This document shows positions 62,499-64,000 of a stretch of DNA of 64,000 nucleotides, piece after piece. The stretch comes from Labedella populi (lineage in GTDB: Bacteria; Actinomycetota; Actinomycetes; Actinomycetales; Microbacteriaceae). The notes beneath the pieces were generated by a model that saw only the letters and a program-made list of their open reading frames with translations, ran no database searches and had not been told where the DNA came from. The stretch lies in the NCBI RefSeq assembly GCF_004078655.1, contig NZ_RZNC01000001.1, positions 1,054,001-1,118,000 on the forward strand, written 5' to 3'. Made by a program: the position numbers and the translations under genes. Position 1 is the stretch's first letter, and each line of letters starts with the position of its first letter.

Positions 62499-64000
62499 GT
62501 GGCGGAGCGGCGATCGAGCGCGCACGAGCGTGCGGGGTTCCGCGGCGACATCACGGGGCTGCGTTCGCTCGCGGTCGTGCCGGTCGTCGCCTTCCACGCC
62601 GGTGTCGCGGCCCTGCCGGGCGGCTTCGTCGGCGTCGACGTCTTCTATGTGATCAGCGGTTTCCTCATCACGACGATCCTCGTGCGGGAACTCGAGGCGA
62701 CCGGTTCGGTGCGCTTGGCGGCCTTCTGGACGAAACGGCTGCGGCGACTCGCCCCGGTGCTCGCCGTCGTCGTGGTCGTGACACTGTGCGCGTCTCTCGT
62801 CGTCCTGTCTCCCGTGCGTTGGACGGTGGTGGGACTCGACGGCCTCGCCGCACTGCTGTCGGTCTCGAACATCGTCTTCGCCTCTCGCGCGACCGACTAC
62901 TTCGCCGACGGACTCGTGCCGAGCCCCTTCCTCCACACGTGGTCGCTCGGCGTGGAGGAGCAGTTCTATCTGCTGTGGCCGGTGCTCATCGTCGGTGTCG
63001 CATGGGTCGCTCGACGGGTCGGTGCGCGACCGCGGCGGGCGCTCGCCGTCGCCTTCGTCGCCCTGATCGTCTTCTCGTTCGCGCTCTCGGTCGTCTGGAC
63101 GCCGGTGGAACCGGCGTGGTCGTTCTACCTGCTGCCCACTCGTGCGTGGGAGTTCGCGATCGCGGGGCTGCTCGCGCTCGTGCCGCCCGCTCGGATCACA
63201 CGGTTCCTGCGGTCGCGCCGCGTCGCCGACGCGGTCGCGGCACTCGGCGTCGGGCTGCTCGTCGTGAGCATGCTGACGATCGACTCCGGTGCACCGTTTC
63301 CCGGAGGTATCGCCGCCCTCCCGGTGCTCGCGACGGTGCTCGTGATCGCCGGTGGCACGGCGCGCTCCGACGGCCGGGTGGCTCGCGCCCTTGCGGCACG
63401 GCCGCTGCAGTGGATCGGGACGGTGTCCTACTCCTGGTACCTCTGGCACTGGCCGTTCATCGTCCTCGCCGCCGTCGCGTTCCCGACCCGGTCGGACGCG
63501 GGCGCGCTCGCCGTGGGCTGCGTTGCGGGTGTCGCCTCTCTGGGCGCCGCGGCGCTGTCGTACCGGTTCATCGAGTCTCCCGTGCGGTTCCAGCCGACGC
63601 TCGTGGCCTCGCCACGCCGGACCGTCGCCACGGTCGGAGCGGTGACGGTCGCTGCGATCATCGCCGCCGGCGGGGTCGCGGGCGGGGGAGCGTCGGTCGT
63701 CGCGCTCGAGCCGTACCGCACCTACGCTGCGGCGCTCGCCGACGTCCCGGATCAGTCGTGCGCTCGGGAGCGCGGGTCGCAGAGGGGTCCCGTCGTGTGC
63801 GAGCTCGGTGACGTCGGCGCCGACCGCACGGTCATGCTCGTCGGTGACTCGCACGCCGGACACTGGAAGGACGCGTTGGCCGAGGCCGCGGAACGGGCGG
63901 GCGTCCGGCTCGTCGTGAGGTGGCGCTCGTCGTGCCCCGCCATCCCCGTCGCGCTGCTCGACACGCACGGTTCCCCCGACGAGGAGTGCCGTCGCTTCCA
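62499..64000 (+). CDS. Acyltransferase 3 family protein with SGNH domain, 5' part
   Basis: About 500 residues are visible and the gene runs off the window. The N-terminal 370 residues are an OafA/YrhL-type acyltransferase with ten membrane spans: RGDITGLRSLAVVPVVAFHA, GGFVGVDVFYVISGFLIT, FLHTWSLGVEEQFYLLWP and YSWYLWHWPFIVLAA. After helix 11 begins an SGNH esterase-like domain whose first block is MLVGDSHAGHWKD. Such proteins acetylate surface polysaccharides or peptidoglycan. GTG 62499 with GAGGGG upstream is the start. Confidence 0.92.
   Translation, partial: MAERRSSAHERAGFRGDITGLRSLAVVPVVAFHAGVAALPGGFVGVDVFYVISGFLITTILVRELEATGSVRLAAFWTKRLRRLAPVLAVVVVVTLCASLVVLSPVRWTVVGLDGLAALLSVSNIVFASRATDYFADGLVPSPFLHTWSLGVEEQFYLLWPVLIVGVAWVARRVGARPRRALAVAFVALIVFSFALSVVWTPVEPAWSFYLLPTRAWEFAIAGLLALVPPARITRFLRSRRVADAVAALGVGLLVVSMLTIDSGAPFPGGIAALPVLATVLVIAGGTARSDGRVARALAARPLQWIGTVSYSWYLWHWPFIVLAAVAFPTRSDAGALAVGCVAGVASLGAAALSYRFIESPVRFQPTLVASPRRTVATVGAVTVAAIIAAGGVAGGGASVVALEPYRTYAAALADVPDQSCARERGSQRGPVVCELGDVGADRTVMLVGDSHAGHWKDALAEAAERAGVRLVVRWRSSCPAIPVALLDTHGSPDEECRRF

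Noticed and set aside
61347-63968. Extension of the TPM-domain frame to a 1602-residue protein
   Set aside because: The signal peptide and start lie at 61346 (or 61370); the upstream part is antisense to the DUF3097 and acyltransferase genes.

Overview
This is a gene-dense, very GC-rich window that reads as the chromosome of an actinobacterium, most probably of the family Microbacteriaceae. The evidence is a SecA1-type translocase, an Rv3235-family protein, a PdtaS-type kinase beside a WhiB1-type regulator, a SigH/RsrA pair, a Kgd-type oxoglutarate dehydrogenase with a fused E2 domain, GuaB1, a DUF222/HNH endonuclease, and many genes whose start codon sits 6-9 nt after a TANNNT -10 box (leaderless transcripts). 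No rRNA, tRNA, CRISPR array or complete transposon was found.

Layout. 1-12.6 kb: the 3' end of secA, an Rv3235-like gene, two small conserved genes, a SAF-protein/CpaE-like ATPase pair, pdtaS, whiB1, a membrane protein, the overlapping operon aroA-rsgA-bcp, then sigH-rsrA. Much of this order matches the Mycobacterium tuberculosis Rv3219-Rv3240 neighbourhood. 12.8-22 kb: kgd, then guaB1 and two CNNM/CBS membrane proteins. A reverse-strand AbiEi/DUF559-like gene, bordered by two copies of a 62-bp palindromic element, splits guaB1 from the CNNM pair. 22-30 kb: an OYE-type flavin oxidoreductase, nnrD, a compact extracytoplasmic flavin electron-transfer operon (FMN-binding lipoprotein, ApbE, RnfD/NqrB-FNR fusion), a polytopic glycosyltransferase-like protein, a thiamine-binding protein and an MFS transporter. 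30-36 kb: a three-gene regulatory module (histidine kinase, membrane protein, LuxR-type regulator) and the methionine genes metY-metX separated by a large hairpin. 36-41.5 kb: an overlapping chain SDR - phosphoribosyltransferase - S51 peptidase-like - ung, then GNAT, amidase and a DksA-like protein. 41.5-43.2 kb: an accessory patch with a headless RHS/YD-repeat fragment and small unrecognised genes. 43.3-50.3 kb: a small membrane protein, a DUF222/HNH protein and a complete oligopeptide ABC transporter operon. 50.4-64 kb: an alpha/beta hydrolase with a hexanucleotide-encoded tail, an AhpD-like protein, a SIP-like protein behind a probable iron box, a DUF1023-like protein, a HEXXH membrane protein, a disulfide oxidoreductase, arginase and enoyl-CoA hydratase genes, a PspA protein next to a TPM-domain protein, a DUF3097 protein and the 5' part of an acyltransferase.

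Two window-wide patterns stand out. Short tandem repeats (6-20 bp period) occur at many gene ends, leaders and tails; those inside genes have periods divisible by three, while most of those between genes do not. Leaderless promoter architecture recurs at a dozen or more genes. The best candidates for something new are the repeat-bordered AbiEi/DUF559 gene, the flavin electron-transfer operon, the RHS remnant with its small downstream genes, and the kinase/membrane-protein/regulator triad.
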